A stretch of 64,000 bases of DNA. Origin: Nocardia mexicana NBRC 108244. GTDB lineage: Bacteria > Actinomycetota > Actinomycetes > Mycobacteriales > Mycobacteriaceae. Location of the stretch: positions 1 to 64,000 of the forward strand of contig NZ_BDBV01000038.1 of NCBI RefSeq assembly GCF_001613165.1, in the 5' to 3' direction. The translations under genes and the position numbers were made by a program. Within the stretch, counting starts at the first letter, position 1, and each line of letters starts with the position of its first letter. Under the pieces are notes generated by a model. It was not told the DNA's origin. It saw only the letters and a program-made list of their open reading frames with translations, and ran no database searches. Shown here one piece after another: positions 51,108 to 59,749 of this stretch.

Positions 51108-51854
51108 TTACCCGTAGACGCGTGCGGGAGTCGGTATCGGGTGCAGTTCGGTGACCTGGAGTGTGGGGGTCATCTGGGTTTCGGTGCGGGCGCTGTTCGG
51201 CTCGACGCGGCCGCGGACCGAGACCCAGGTGTCGTCGGGCGGGGGATCGAAGGCGCCGGACAGGTGGACGCGCAGGAGCTGGGCGTCGGCGACGCAGCAG
51301 GTGATGACCAGGCGGGCCAGGTCGACGCCGGTGCGGGTGCCGTCGGTGCGGGGCGCGCCGTCGTTCTCGGTGCGCACGACGAAGCCGAGGACGGTGATGT
51401 CACGGCGGTCCAGTGCGCCGCTCGAGTCATAGGAGGCGCGATCGATGAGTTCGTACATGCGGATGGTCGGGGCGTCGCCGACCGGCAGCGGCGGGAACGC
51501 GAACTTGCCGTCGCCGGTCTCCGCGGGCGTGCCGACACTCGCCTGGACGGCGGTCCCGGACTGCACGGATCCGGCGCCCAGCGCGGGCGGCACCACGATC
51601 AGCAGGGCCGTGATCGGTGCCAGCAGCAGCCACTGCGCGCGATCCGGATGGTGGTCGGAATCGGCTGTGGCCCAGCCCCTTCGGATGTCGCGCCCGATCG
51701 TGAGCAGTGCCAGCAGGGTGAGCGCTACGCCGCTGACGATCAGATACGGCTGCAGGCCGGGCTTGACGTAGCGCAGATAGGTGCCGTCCAGCGTGATCTT
51801 CAGTACGGCGCCGCCGATCAGCAGCAGGACGAAGTTCTGGGCCACCCGGTTCAT
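51108..51854 (-). CDS. TIGR03943/YcgQ-like membrane protein
   Basis: 248 aa. Two to three N-terminal membrane helices (FVLLLIGGAVLK, YLIVSGVALTLLALL and LLAPITALLIVV) are followed by an extracytoplasmic part with TVLGFVVR and LARLVITCCVADA, a pattern of the TIGR03943 putative permease subunit. ATG 51854 overlaps the permease stop (ATGA). The YcgR/YcgQ-type pair is presumed to act together in transport; metal transport is a guess. Confidence 0.85.
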   Translation of the reverse strand: MNRVAQNFVLLLIGGAVLKITLDGTYLRYVKPGLQPYLIVSGVALTLLALLTIGRDIRRGWATADSDHHPDRAQWLLLAPITALLIVVPPALGAGSVQSGTAVQASVGTPAETGDGKFAFPPLPVGDAPTIRMYELIDRASYDSSGALDRRDITVLGFVVRTENDGAPRTDGTRTGVDLARLVITCCVADAQLLRVHLSGAFDPPPDDTWVSVRGRVEPNSARTETQMTPTLQVTELHPIPTPARVYG

Positions 51855-52864
51855 CGCGCCCCCACGAAGATCAGGCCCGCCAGCGTGCCGCACCCGACGG
51901 CCACCACGAAGGTCAAGGGGGCGAAGCGGATTGCGAACCGCCGACCGAAGGTGCCCGCCTGCATGGCGAACAGCTTGACGTCCACCGCGGGCCCGACGAC
52001 CAGGAAGACCAGCCGCGGCAACAGCGGCAGGCTCGACATGCTCGCGGCCACGAACGCGTCCGCTTCCGAACACAACGCCAGCACCACGGCGAGAAGGGCC
52101 AGGACGAGTATCGCGACGACCATCTGCCCGGCCAGGCTCTGATACCACCCGGCGGGGACCAGCACGTGCAGCGCCGCCGCCGCGGCGGCGCCGACCACGA
52201 GAAAGGCCGCGGCCTGCAGGAAATCGTGCCGCGCGGCCTCGGTGAACACCTCCCAGCGGGACCGCCCCGGGGTCCAGTGCTCATGCCCGTGCGGCCGCGC
52301 GGTGAACCACTCCGGCCGTCCGAACCGTGCCCAGAGATACCCCATCACGAACGCGGTGGCCAGCGATCCGGCGAACCGCGCCGCCACCATCCCCGGCTCC
52401 CCGGGAAACGCCACCGCCGTCGCGATCAGCACCACGGGATTCACCGCGGGCGCCGACAGCAGGAACGCGAACGCCGCCGCGCTGGGCACGCCCTGATCCA
52501 TGAGCCGCCGCGACACCGGCACCGCACCGCATTCGCACCCGGGCAGCGCGATCCCCGCCAGGCCCGCCACCCCGATCGCCGCGGATTCGTTGCGCGGCAG
52601 AATCTTCCGCAGCAGATCCGGCGAGGCGAGCGCGGCGATCGCACCGCTGATCACCACGCCGAGCACGAGGAACGGCACCGCCTGCACGAAGATCCCGGTG
52701 AACACCGTCGACGCGGTCTGCAGCTTCGCATTCGACCCGAACCACCGTGCGAGCGGTCCCGCGAACACCACGCCGAGCACCAGCAGTCCGGCGAGCGCAT
52801 AGGTGGACGACGCGGGTGTCGTCCTCGAAGGCCGGTGCGCGCGAGGAGGATCGGCGATCTGCAT
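51851..52864 (-). CDS. Permease of the DUF318/YcgR-ArsP family
   Basis: 337 aa with about eight membrane helices in two repeats. GIALPGCECGAVPVSRRLMDQG and ALCSEADAFVAASM are the two inverted signature motifs, each with a Cys, and SAPAVNPVVLIATAVAF is conserved. ATG 52864 is preceded on the minus strand by GATAAT, giving a short or absent leader. It is coupled to the TIGR03943-like gene. Confidence 0.88.
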   Translation of the reverse strand: MQIADPPRAHRPSRTTPASSTYALAGLLVLGVVFAGPLARWFGSNAKLQTASTVFTGIFVQAVPFLVLGVVISGAIAALASPDLLRKILPRNESAAIGVAGLAGIALPGCECGAVPVSRRLMDQGVPSAAAFAFLLSAPAVNPVVLIATAVAFPGEPGMVAARFAGSLATAFVMGYLWARFGRPEWFTARPHGHEHWTPGRSRWEVFTEAARHDFLQAAAFLVVGAAAAAALHVLVPAGWYQSLAGQMVVAILVLALLAVVLALCSEADAFVAASMSSLPLLPRLVFLVVGPAVDVKLFAMQAGTFGRRFAIRFAPLTFVVAVGCGTLAGLIFVGAR

Positions 52865-52932
52865 GCCGGGTATTATCCGTGCCGCAGCGCTCGGACGGCC
52901 CTCTCGGTCGTATCGCGGAGTGTCGCCCCCGG

Positions 52933-54138
52933 TCAGCTGGATCGCGTCAATGCCCGATAGCTGTTGTGCCACAACCATTCCACCGGGCCGCGGTCGAATC
53001 GGCGCAGCCACAGATGCGCGAAGACGAGCATGATCGCGCAGACCGCGAGGTAGATCGCGACCGTGAACGGGACCCGGGCGGCGGGGGAGACGTGCGCGGC
53101 CAGTCCGAGACCCCAGCCGTAGCACAGCGACGACGCCACCAGATTCTGCAGGATGTAGCAGCTCAGCGCCATGCGCCCGACCTCGGAGAAGCGGCGGCCC
53201 GCGAATCCGGTGCGGTTCCGTCCGACATAGAACTCGGCGACCAGTGCGAGGATGCCCAGCGCCACCAGCGGCGCGAGACCGTACCGGGTGAACAGCACCA
53301 GATTCCCGTTCCACACCCCGAGCACCAGGTCGAGCGGCGCGGCGATCGCGAAGCCCAGCACCATGAGGCGGCGGCGCAGCGGCCGTCCTGCCGGTTCGAA
53401 CAGTCCGTCGCGAAACAGCTTGGCGCCCAACAGGAACAACGCGATCGACATCGGGAAGACGAACAGCGGCTCCAGCCGGAACAACCCGGCGTTCTCGACC
53501 CGGAACACCACCAGATCCCAGAACGAGCCGTCCGCATACGGATTGGGGTCCAGCGGTTCGGGATCGCTGGAACCCGACGGCGACGCGAAGGCCATGGCGG
53601 CCGCGATCAGCGTCAGCATCGCGATATGGATTCCGGCGGCGATCAGCAGCCAGCGCCGCTGCGCCCGCTCACCGGTCGCCAGCACGTACGCCACCACCCC
53701 GCCGGTGACCGCGTACCCCATCAGCACGTCGAATTCGGCGATGAACAGGAAGTTCACCAGACCGTCGAGGAGCAGCAGCCCCGCGCGCACCGGGTAGCTC
53801 CCGGGCCATGCCCGCCCGCCGCGCACCGCCGAGCGCTGCTGAATGGCCAGCCCGATCCCGAACATGATGGTGAGCAGGCCGAGGAACTTCCCCTGCGCCA
53901 GTTGCTGCAGGACCTTCTCGATCCAATCCCAGGCGCCCGTCGAGTCACCCCGGCCCTGGATATAGCCGATCAAGCCCTCGGGATTCGTGATGATCCAGAT
54001 ATTGGTGCCGAGCGTGCCGAGAATGGCGATGCCGCGCAGCACGTCCAGCGCGGGCAGCCGGCCCGGGCGCGCGGGTGTCGCGGCGAGATCTGTGCCGGGC
54101 GTCGTGGGCCGGGCGAACGATTCGGGCATGCCGATCAT
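52933..54138 (-). CDS. DUF418-family membrane protein
   Basis: About 401 aa, around ten hydrophobic segments. RLPALDVLRGIAILGTLGTN at the start and FAHLWLRRFDRGPVEWLWH at the end are DUF418 signatures. The function is unknown, possibly transport or acylation at the membrane. ATGs at 54144, 54138 and 54129 compete as starts. A gene for a membrane protein also lies between mpa and dop in M. tuberculosis, so this may be part of the ancestral neighbourhood (recollection). Confidence 0.85.
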   Translation of the reverse strand: MIGMPESFARPTTPGTDLAATPARPGRLPALDVLRGIAILGTLGTNIWIITNPEGLIGYIQGRGDSTGAWDWIEKVLQQLAQGKFLGLLTIMFGIGLAIQQRSAVRGGRAWPGSYPVRAGLLLLDGLVNFLFIAEFDVLMGYAVTGGVVAYVLATGERAQRRWLLIAAGIHIAMLTLIAAAMAFASPSGSSDPEPLDPNPYADGSFWDLVVFRVENAGLFRLEPLFVFPMSIALFLLGAKLFRDGLFEPAGRPLRRRLMVLGFAIAAPLDLVLGVWNGNLVLFTRYGLAPLVALGILALVAEFYVGRNRTGFAGRRFSEVGRMALSCYILQNLVASSLCYGWGLGLAAHVSPAARVPFTVAIYLAVCAIMLVFAHLWLRRFDRGPVEWLWHNSYRALTRSS

Positions 54139-54141
54139 TGT

Positions 54142-54155
54142 CATACGCTCGTATG
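54142..54155. promoter_or_regulatory. Inverted repeat CATACG-CT-CGTATG
   Basis: 6-bp arms with a 2-nt centre at the 5' end of the DUF418 gene, overlapping its first possible ATG. Candidate repressor site. Confidence 0.45.
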
Positions 54156-54338
54156 AACGACGTCCATCCGCCGCAGGGCTGATTCGCGATGCGACCTTCG
54201 GCCGACACGGATCGCCGCCCCGCCGAGCCACGCGGCGGACCCGGGATCGCCCGACAGCGGGCCGGTCGCACCGGCGCCCGCCTCGTCCCCGCCGCCGCCC
54301 TCAACGGAGACGCTGCGCGTCGCAGATAGGATTCGCAT

Positions 54339-55838
54339 ATGCAGCGCATCATCGGAATCGAGGTCGAGTACGGCATATCCACGCCTACCGAGCCGTCGGC
54401 CAACCCGATTCTCACGTCCACCCAGGCGGTGCTGGCGTACGCGGCGGCGGAGGGCGTGCCGCGCGCCAAGCGCACGCGCTGGGACTATGAGGTGGAGTCG
54501 CCGCTGCGCGACGCCCGCGGTTTCGATCTGGGCAGGCTCAACGGGCCCGCGCCGGTGATCGATGCCGACGAGGTCGGCGCGGCCAACATGATCCTCACCA
54601 ACGGGGCCCGCCTGTACGTCGACCATGCCCACCCGGAGTACTCCGCACCCGAGGTCACCGACCCGCTGGACGCGGTGATCTGGGACAAGGCGGGGGAGCG
54701 GGTGATGGAGGCCGCCGCCCGCTACGCCTCCAGCGTGCCCGGGGCCCCGCGCATGCAGTTGTACAAGAACAACGTCGACGGCAAGGGCGCCTCCTACGGC
54801 ACCCACGAGAACTACCTGATGAGCCGGGATACGCCGTTCAACCAGATCATCGTCGGCCTCACCCCGTTCTTCGTCTCCCGCCAGGTGGTGTGCGGATCCG
54901 GCCGCGTCGGGCTCGGCCAGTCCGGGGACGGCGCCGGATTCCAGCTGTCGCAGCGATCGGATTACATCGAGGTCGAGGTCGGGCTGGAGACCACCCTCAA
55001 GCGCGGCATCATCAACACCCGCGACGAGCCGCACGCCGACGCCGACAAGTACCGCCGCCTGCACGTCATCATCGGCGACGCCAACCTGTCCGAATGGTCC
55101 ACCTACCTGAAGGTCGGCACCACGGCGCTGGTGCTGGATCTGATCGAGGCGGGCGAGGACCTGTCGGATCTGCAGCTGGCCCGCCCGGTCACCGCCGTGC
55201 ACTCGATCAGCCACGACCCGACACTGCGGGCCGTGGTGGCGCTGGCCGACGGTCGCGAGCTGACCGGCCTTGCGCTGCAACGGATCTACCTCGACCGGGT
55301 GGAGAAGTTCCACGGCCGCGAGGGCACCGACGACGCCCGCGTCACCGACATCCTGGAGAAGTGGGCGCACGTCCTGGACCTGCTCGAGCGCGATCCGATG
55401 GAATGCGCCGACCTGCTCGACTGGACGGCGAAACTGCGCCTGTTCGAGGGCATGCGCAGCCGAGAGGGGCTGGGCTGGGCGGCGCCGAAGCTGCACCTGA
55501 TGGATCTGCAGTACTCCGACGTGCGGCTGGACAAGGGCCTGTACAACCGCCTGGTGGCGCGGGGCTCGATGCAGCGCCTGGTGTCCGAGCAGCAGGTGAT
55601 GGACGCGATGACCAACCCGCCCACCGACACCCGCGCCTACTTCCGCGGCGAATGCCTGCGCCGGTTCGGGGCGGATATCGCCGCGGCCAGCTGGGATTCG
55701 GTGATCTTCGACCTGGGTGGCGACTCCCTGGTCCGCATCCCCACCCTCGAACCTCGCCGCGGCACCAAGTCGCATGTCGGCAAGCTGCTCGACGGTGTGG
55801 ACACGGCGGCGGAGCTGGTCGAGCAGCTCACCACCTAG
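54339..55838 (+). CDS. dop: Pup deamidase/depupylase Dop
   Basis: 499 aa, glutamine-synthetase-like fold. It deamidates the C-terminal Gln of Pup and also removes Pup from substrates. GIEVEYG with metal-ligand Glu8 and Glu10, the nucleophile-region Asp95 (RLYVDHAHPEYSAPE), GTHENYL and TRDEPHADADKYRRLHV are intact. TAGGAT at 54327-54332 places transcription at or next to ATG 54339, so it is leaderless. Pup starts 135 bp downstream. Confidence 0.97.
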   Translation: MQRIIGIEVEYGISTPTEPSANPILTSTQAVLAYAAAEGVPRAKRTRWDYEVESPLRDARGFDLGRLNGPAPVIDADEVGAANMILTNGARLYVDHAHPEYSAPEVTDPLDAVIWDKAGERVMEAAARYASSVPGAPRMQLYKNNVDGKGASYGTHENYLMSRDTPFNQIIVGLTPFFVSRQVVCGSGRVGLGQSGDGAGFQLSQRSDYIEVEVGLETTLKRGIINTRDEPHADADKYRRLHVIIGDANLSEWSTYLKVGTTALVLDLIEAGEDLSDLQLARPVTAVHSISHDPTLRAVVALADGRELTGLALQRIYLDRVEKFHGREGTDDARVTDILEKWAHVLDLLERDPMECADLLDWTAKLRLFEGMRSREGLGWAAPKLHLMDLQYSDVRLDKGLYNRLVARGSMQRLVSEQQVMDAMTNPPTDTRAYFRGECLRRFGADIAAASWDSVIFDLGGDSLVRIPTLEPRRGTKSHVGKLLDGVDTAAELVEQLTT

Positions 55839-55915
55839 CCACCACGAGATCGCGACCGGGGCACGTTGCGGTTTAATCCGGCATGTTGTCCCCCGGGCTG
55901 GGTAGTGTTGACGTA

Positions 55916-55942
55916 CGAGCATCGGATCTTCTCCGATGCTCG
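55916..55942 (+). other. Strong hairpin in the pup leader
   Basis: An 11-bp perfect stem CGAGCATCGGA / TCCGATGCTCG with a 5-nt loop ends 31 bases upstream of pup and 15 bases before the GAGGAGG site. A TAGTGT box at 55903-55908 could start transcription just in front of it, making it a 5'-terminal stem-loop. Confidence 0.65.
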
Positions 55943-55973
55943 CCGATGATCATTCACGAGGAGGTCGGCTGCT

Positions 55974-56168
55974 ATGGCACAAGAGCAGACCAAGCGCGCC
56001 GGTGGCGGCGACGAGGACGACGACGCGGTCGGCGCGGACGGCGCGGGCCAGGAGCGCCGCGAGAAGCTGGCGGAGGATACCGACGACCTGCTCGACGAGA
56101 TCGACGACGTGCTCGAGGAGAACGCTGAAGACTTCGTGCGCGCATACGTTCAGAAAGGCGGCCAGTGA
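55974..56168 (+). CDS. pup: Prokaryotic ubiquitin-like protein Pup
   Basis: 64 aa, usual length, highly acidic and unstructured at the N-terminus with a helical C-terminal half (LLDEIDDVLEENAEDFVRAY) that binds Mpa. It ends GGQ, so Dop must convert it to GGE before PafA can attach it. ATG 55974 has GAGGAGG at about 9-nt spacing. The stop overlaps prcB (GTGA). Confidence 0.98.
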   Translation: MAQEQTKRAGGGDEDDDAVGADGAGQERREKLAEDTDDLLDEIDDVLEENAEDFVRAYVQKGGQ

Positions 56169-57019
56169 CACCAGGTGACCCCTTGCGGCTCCACACGGGG
56201 TACGCCCTGTCATCCTTCTCCGAATATCTGCGTGAGCATGCACCGGAACTGTTGCCCGGCAAGGGTTTCGGCCGCATCGCCGACGCCGCCCCGGCCGGGG
56301 CGGCGTCGCAGGATATAGCCCCGCACGGCACCACCATCGTCGCGGTCAGCTACCGCGGCGGCGTGCTCATCGCCGGTGACCGGCGCGCCACCCAGGGCAA
56401 CCTGCTGGCCAGCCGGGATATGGAGAAGGTCTATCTCACCGATTCGTTCTCCGCGGCCGGCATCGCCGGTACCGCGGGCGTGGCGGTGGAGATGATCAGG
56501 TTGTTCGCCGTGGAGCTCGAGTACTACGAGAAGATCGAGGGCGTGCCGCTGACGTTCGACGGCAAGGCCAACAAGCTGTCGAAGATGGTGCGCGACAATC
56601 TGCCCGCGGCCCTGCAGGGCCTGGCGGTGGTGCCGATCCTGGTCGGCTACGACCTGGAGGCGACCGATCCGGACCGGGCCGGTCGCATCGTGTCCTACGA
56701 CGTGGTCGGCGGCCGCAGCGAGGAGCGCTTCGGCTACACCGCGGTCGGCTCGGGCTCGATGTTCGCCAAGTCGTCGCTGAAGAAGACCTACCACCGCGAT
56801 ATCGACGAGGACCGCGCGCTGCGCATCGCCGTCGAATCGCTGCTCGACGCCTCCGACGACGACACCGCGACCGGCGGGCCCGACCTGCTGCGCGGCATCT
56901 ATCCGACGGCGATCGTCATCAATGCCGAAGGGTCCGAAGAGGTTTCGGACGAGCGCCTGGCCGAGGTGGCCCGGACGATCGTGGAGCGGTCGGCGGAAGA
57001 AGGGAGCGCGACCGCATGA
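56165..57019 (+). CDS. prcB: 20S proteasome beta subunit PrcB
   Basis: 284 aa precursor. Autocleavage before Thr56 (APHG | TTIVAVSYRGG) leaves the N-terminal nucleophile; the active-site Asp/Lys region GDRRATQGN follows. GIAGTAGVAVEMIRLFAVELEYYEKIEG is typical. GTG 56165 overlaps the pup stop. Together with PrcA it forms the degradative chamber. Confidence 0.98.
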   Translation: MTPGDPLRLHTGYALSSFSEYLREHAPELLPGKGFGRIADAAPAGAASQDIAPHGTTIVAVSYRGGVLIAGDRRATQGNLLASRDMEKVYLTDSFSAAGIAGTAGVAVEMIRLFAVELEYYEKIEGVPLTFDGKANKLSKMVRDNLPAALQGLAVVPILVGYDLEATDPDRAGRIVSYDVVGGRSEERFGYTAVGSGSMFAKSSLKKTYHRDIDEDRALRIAVESLLDASDDDTATGGPDLLRGIYPTAIVINAEGSEEVSDERLAEVARTIVERSAEEGSATA

Positions 57020-57096
57020 CCGGTCAGCGGCCGGAGGCGGTAGCGGAGCGTAACCACGCAGGCCGCCCGGGCATGCGGAAAGGAATTGCAGCATGA
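57016..57096 (+). CDS. Possible 26-aa coupling ORF between prcB and prcA
   Basis: ATG 57016 overlaps the prcB stop (ATGA), and the frame closes at TGA 57094-57096, overlapping the prcA ATG (ATGA). The peptide MTGQRPEAVAERNHAGRPGM... is basic. The prcA ribosome-binding site AAAGGA lies inside it. It may couple prcA translation to prcB to keep subunits equal; a chance open frame cannot be excluded. Confidence 0.4.
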   Translation: MTGQRPEAVAERNHAGRPGMRKGIAA

Positions 57097-57893
57097 CACT
57101 GCCGTACTACGCGTCGGCCGAACAGATCATGCGCGACAAGACCGAACTTGCGCGCAAGGGCATCGCACGGGGCCGCAGTGTCGTGGTGATGGTGTACGAC
57201 AAGGGTGTGCTGTTCATCGCCGAGAACCCGTCGGCGACGCTGCACAAGGTGAGTGAGCTCTACGACCGGGTGGGGTTTGCCGCGGTCGGCAAGTACAACG
57301 AGTTCGAGAACCTGCGCCGCAACGGCATTCTGACCGCCGACCTGCGCGGGTACCAGTTCGATCGGCGCGATGTCACCGGTCGTTCGCTGGCCAACGGATA
57401 CGCCCAGCTGCTGGGCACCATCTTCACCGATCAGCTCAAGCCGTACGAGGTGGAGATCTGCATCGGCGAGGTCGGGTATCCGGAGCAGGCCCGGAATTCG
57501 GTGCTGTACCGGATCAATTTCGACGGCTCGATAGTGGACGAGCGCGACTACGTGGTGATGGGCGGCAACACCGAGCCGATCGTCGCCGCGCTCAAGGACA
57601 CCTATCAGCCGGGCCTGGAACTCGGCGCGGCGATCAAGCTGGCGCTGCAGGCGTTGCAGAAGGGCACGCCCGAGGGCGACAAGGACAAACGGGTCCTCGG
57701 CGTCGGAACGCTGGAGGTGGCAACCCTGGAGCAGGCCCGGCCGCGCCGAGCCTTCCGCCGCATCTCCGGTACCGCGCTGGAGGCCCTGCTGTCCGAGGAC
57801 AAGGGCGGCAAGGCCAAGAAGGCCGCGGCGAAGAAGGACGAGGGCGAGTCGGAACCCGAAACTCCTTCCGCGGGAGACCCTTCCGGCCCGTAG
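57093..57893 (+). CDS. prcA: 20S proteasome alpha subunit PrcA
   Basis: 266 aa. It forms the outer gating rings to which Mpa docks. YYASAEQIMRDKTELARKGIARGRSVV, FAAVGKYNEFENLRRNGI and GYAQLLGTIFTDQLKPYEVEICIG match the actinobacterial family; the C-terminal tail is Lys/Glu-rich and probably disordered. ATG 57093 has AAAGGA at 8-nt spacing. Confidence 0.98.
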   Translation: MTLPYYASAEQIMRDKTELARKGIARGRSVVVMVYDKGVLFIAENPSATLHKVSELYDRVGFAAVGKYNEFENLRRNGILTADLRGYQFDRRDVTGRSLANGYAQLLGTIFTDQLKPYEVEICIGEVGYPEQARNSVLYRINFDGSIVDERDYVVMGGNTEPIVAALKDTYQPGLELGAAIKLALQALQKGTPEGDKDKRVLGVGTLEVATLEQARPRRAFRRISGTALEALLSEDKGGKAKKAAAKKDEGESEPETPSAGDPSGP

Positions 57894-57901
57894 CAGTCCG
57901 C

Positions 57902-57964
57902 CGTCGGTCACGTCGTCCCGGCCGTCGGTCACGTTATCCCGGTCGTCCATCACGTCATCCCGGC
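57902..57964. repeat. Three 21-bp direct repeats
   Basis: Units 57902-57922, 57923-57943 and 57944-57964 share the frame CGTCGGTCACGT-N-ATCCCGG. They run into the REP-like palindromes that follow. Confidence 0.85.
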
Positions 57965-58023
57965 AGGCTCTGCGCCGGGATCCACGCCTGGACGATGTGA
58001 TTCCGGCAGACAACGCGCCGGAA
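57958..58023. repeat. REP-like double palindrome
   Basis: TCCCGGC (57958-57964) / GCCGGGA (57974-57980) and TTCCGGC (58001-58007) / GCCGGAA (58017-58023) form two adjacent short hairpins. GCCGGGATCCAC and CGCCGGAACGACGA are near-copies of words at 23.1 kb. Confidence 0.7.
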
Positions 58024-58087
58024 CGACGAGATGCGGGTGACCGATCAGACAATTGCCCTGGCGCTCGCTGATCGGCCGGACACAATT

Positions 58088-58123
58088 GCCCCTTGCACTC
58101 GCCCCCGGGCGAGTGCAAGGGGC
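58088..58123 (+). terminator. Strong hairpin between prcA and pafA
   Basis: A perfect stem of 15-16 bp (58088-58103 with 58108-58123, CCCCTTGCACTCGCC arm) with a 4-nt loop. No long T run follows. It probably ends the dop-pup-prcBA message before the separate pafA promoter. Confidence 0.7.
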
Positions 58124-58235
58124 CTTGTCATTCCCCCCGTTCGGAGCGGGTAGGGGTTTGCCCGCACGGCTAAATCGTTGCGAACCCGTATGCATCGGCT
58201 TGCTCGCACAGCCCATTTCGGACAGGGCATGGCTG

Positions 58236-58249
58236 TAATGTCGATGGTG
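58236..58249 (+). promoter_or_regulatory. Leaderless promoter of pafA
   Basis: TAATGT (58236-58241) lies 7 bases before GTG 58249, and there is no Shine-Dalgarno sequence, so the message probably starts at the start codon. Confidence 0.6.
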
Positions 58250-59607
58250 TGCAGCGACGAATCATGGGGATCGAGACCGAGTTCGGGGTGACGTGTACGT
58301 TCCACGGCCACCGTCGGTTGAGCCCTGACGAGGTGGCCCGGTATCTGTTTCGCCGGGTGGTTTCCTGGGGCCGTAGCTCGAACGTATTTCTCCGCAACGG
58401 TGCCCGGCTCTACCTCGATGTCGGCTCCCATCCGGAGTACGCCACGGCCGAATGCGACAGCCTGGTACAGCTGGTCACCCACGACCGCGCCGGCGAGCGC
58501 GTGCTGGAGGAGCTGCTGATCGACGCCGAGCAGCGCCTGGCGGAGGAGGGTATCGGCGGCGATATCTACCTGTTCAAGAACAACACCGATTCGGCGGGCA
58601 ACTCCTACGGCTGCCACGAGAATTTCCTGGTCGTGCGTGCCGGTGAGTTCTCCCGGATCTCCGACGTCCTGCTGCCGTTCCTGGTCACCCGCCAGCTGAT
58701 CTGCGGCGCGGGCAAGGTGCTGCAGACCCCTAAGGCGGCCACGTTCTGCCTGTCGCAGCGCGCCGAGCACATCTGGGAGGGCGTCTCCTCGGCGACCACC
58801 CGTTCGCGCCCGATCATCAACACCCGCGACGAGCCGCACGCCGACGCCGAGAAGTACCGGCGCCTGCACGTCATCGTCGGCGATTCGAACATGTCCGAGA
58901 CCACCACCATGCTGAAGGTCGGCACGGCGGCGCTGGTGCTCGAGATGATCGAGGCCGGGGTCTCGTTCCGCGATTTCGCGCTCGACAACCCGATCCGCGC
59001 CATCCGCGAGGTGAGCCACGACCTGACCGGCCGCCGCCCGGTGCGGCTGGCGGGCGGGCGCCAGGCCAGCGCCCTCGACATCCAGCGCGAGTACTACGCC
59101 CGCGCGGTGGAGCACCTGCGCAACCGCGAGCGCGATCCGCAGGTGGACGCGGTGGTCGATCTCTGGGGCCGCACGCTGGACGCTGTGGAGGCGCAGGATT
59201 TCGCCAAGGTCGACACGGAGATCGACTGGGTGATCAAGCGCAAGCTGTTCCAGCGCTACCAGGACCGCTACGGCATGGACCTGTCCGACCCCAAGATCGC
59301 CCAGCTGGACCTGGCCTATCACGACATCAAGCGCGGCCGCGGCGTCTTCGACCTGCTGCAGCGCAAGGGCCTGGCCAAGCGCGTCACCGAGGACGAGGCG
59401 GTCGACGCCGCCGTCACCACCCCGCCGCAGACCACCCGCGCCAAACTCCGCGGCGATTTCATCACCGCCGCCCAGGAGGCGGGCCGCGACTTCACCGTCG
59501 ACTGGGTCCACCTGAAGCTCAACGATCAGGCCCAGCGCACGGTGCTGTGCAAGGACCCGTTCCGTTCCGTCGACGAGCGAGTGGACCGCCTCATCGCTTC
59601 TATGTGA
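58249..59607 (+). CDS. pafA: Pup-protein ligase PafA
   Basis: 452 aa, homologous to Dop. It activates the Pup C-terminal Glu with ATP and joins it to substrate Lys. GIETEFGV with Glu9, the Asp57 region RLYLDVGSHPEYAT, CHENFL and NTRDEPHADAEKYRRLHV are intact. GTG 58249 is used (leaderless); a Met six codons in is unlikely because it removes part of the conserved strand. Confidence 0.97.
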   Translation: MQRRIMGIETEFGVTCTFHGHRRLSPDEVARYLFRRVVSWGRSSNVFLRNGARLYLDVGSHPEYATAECDSLVQLVTHDRAGERVLEELLIDAEQRLAEEGIGGDIYLFKNNTDSAGNSYGCHENFLVVRAGEFSRISDVLLPFLVTRQLICGAGKVLQTPKAATFCLSQRAEHIWEGVSSATTRSRPIINTRDEPHADAEKYRRLHVIVGDSNMSETTTMLKVGTAALVLEMIEAGVSFRDFALDNPIRAIREVSHDLTGRRPVRLAGGRQASALDIQREYYARAVEHLRNRERDPQVDAVVDLWGRTLDAVEAQDFAKVDTEIDWVIKRKLFQRYQDRYGMDLSDPKIAQLDLAYHDIKRGRGVFDLLQRKGLAKRVTEDEAVDAAVTTPPQTTRAKLRGDFITAAQEAGRDFTVDWVHLKLNDQAQRTVLCKDPFRSVDERVDRLIASM

Positions 59608-59749
59608 GCCACCAGTCACAACGCGCGCCGATCGCCCCGGTTCGAGCGACCAGGCTCAATGCACGCCGATCGCCTCGATATAACCGAATCGATGGCGTAA
59701 TCGTGCGCCGACGCGCATAGGTTTGCGCGGGCCGATTACTCTGTGTCGC

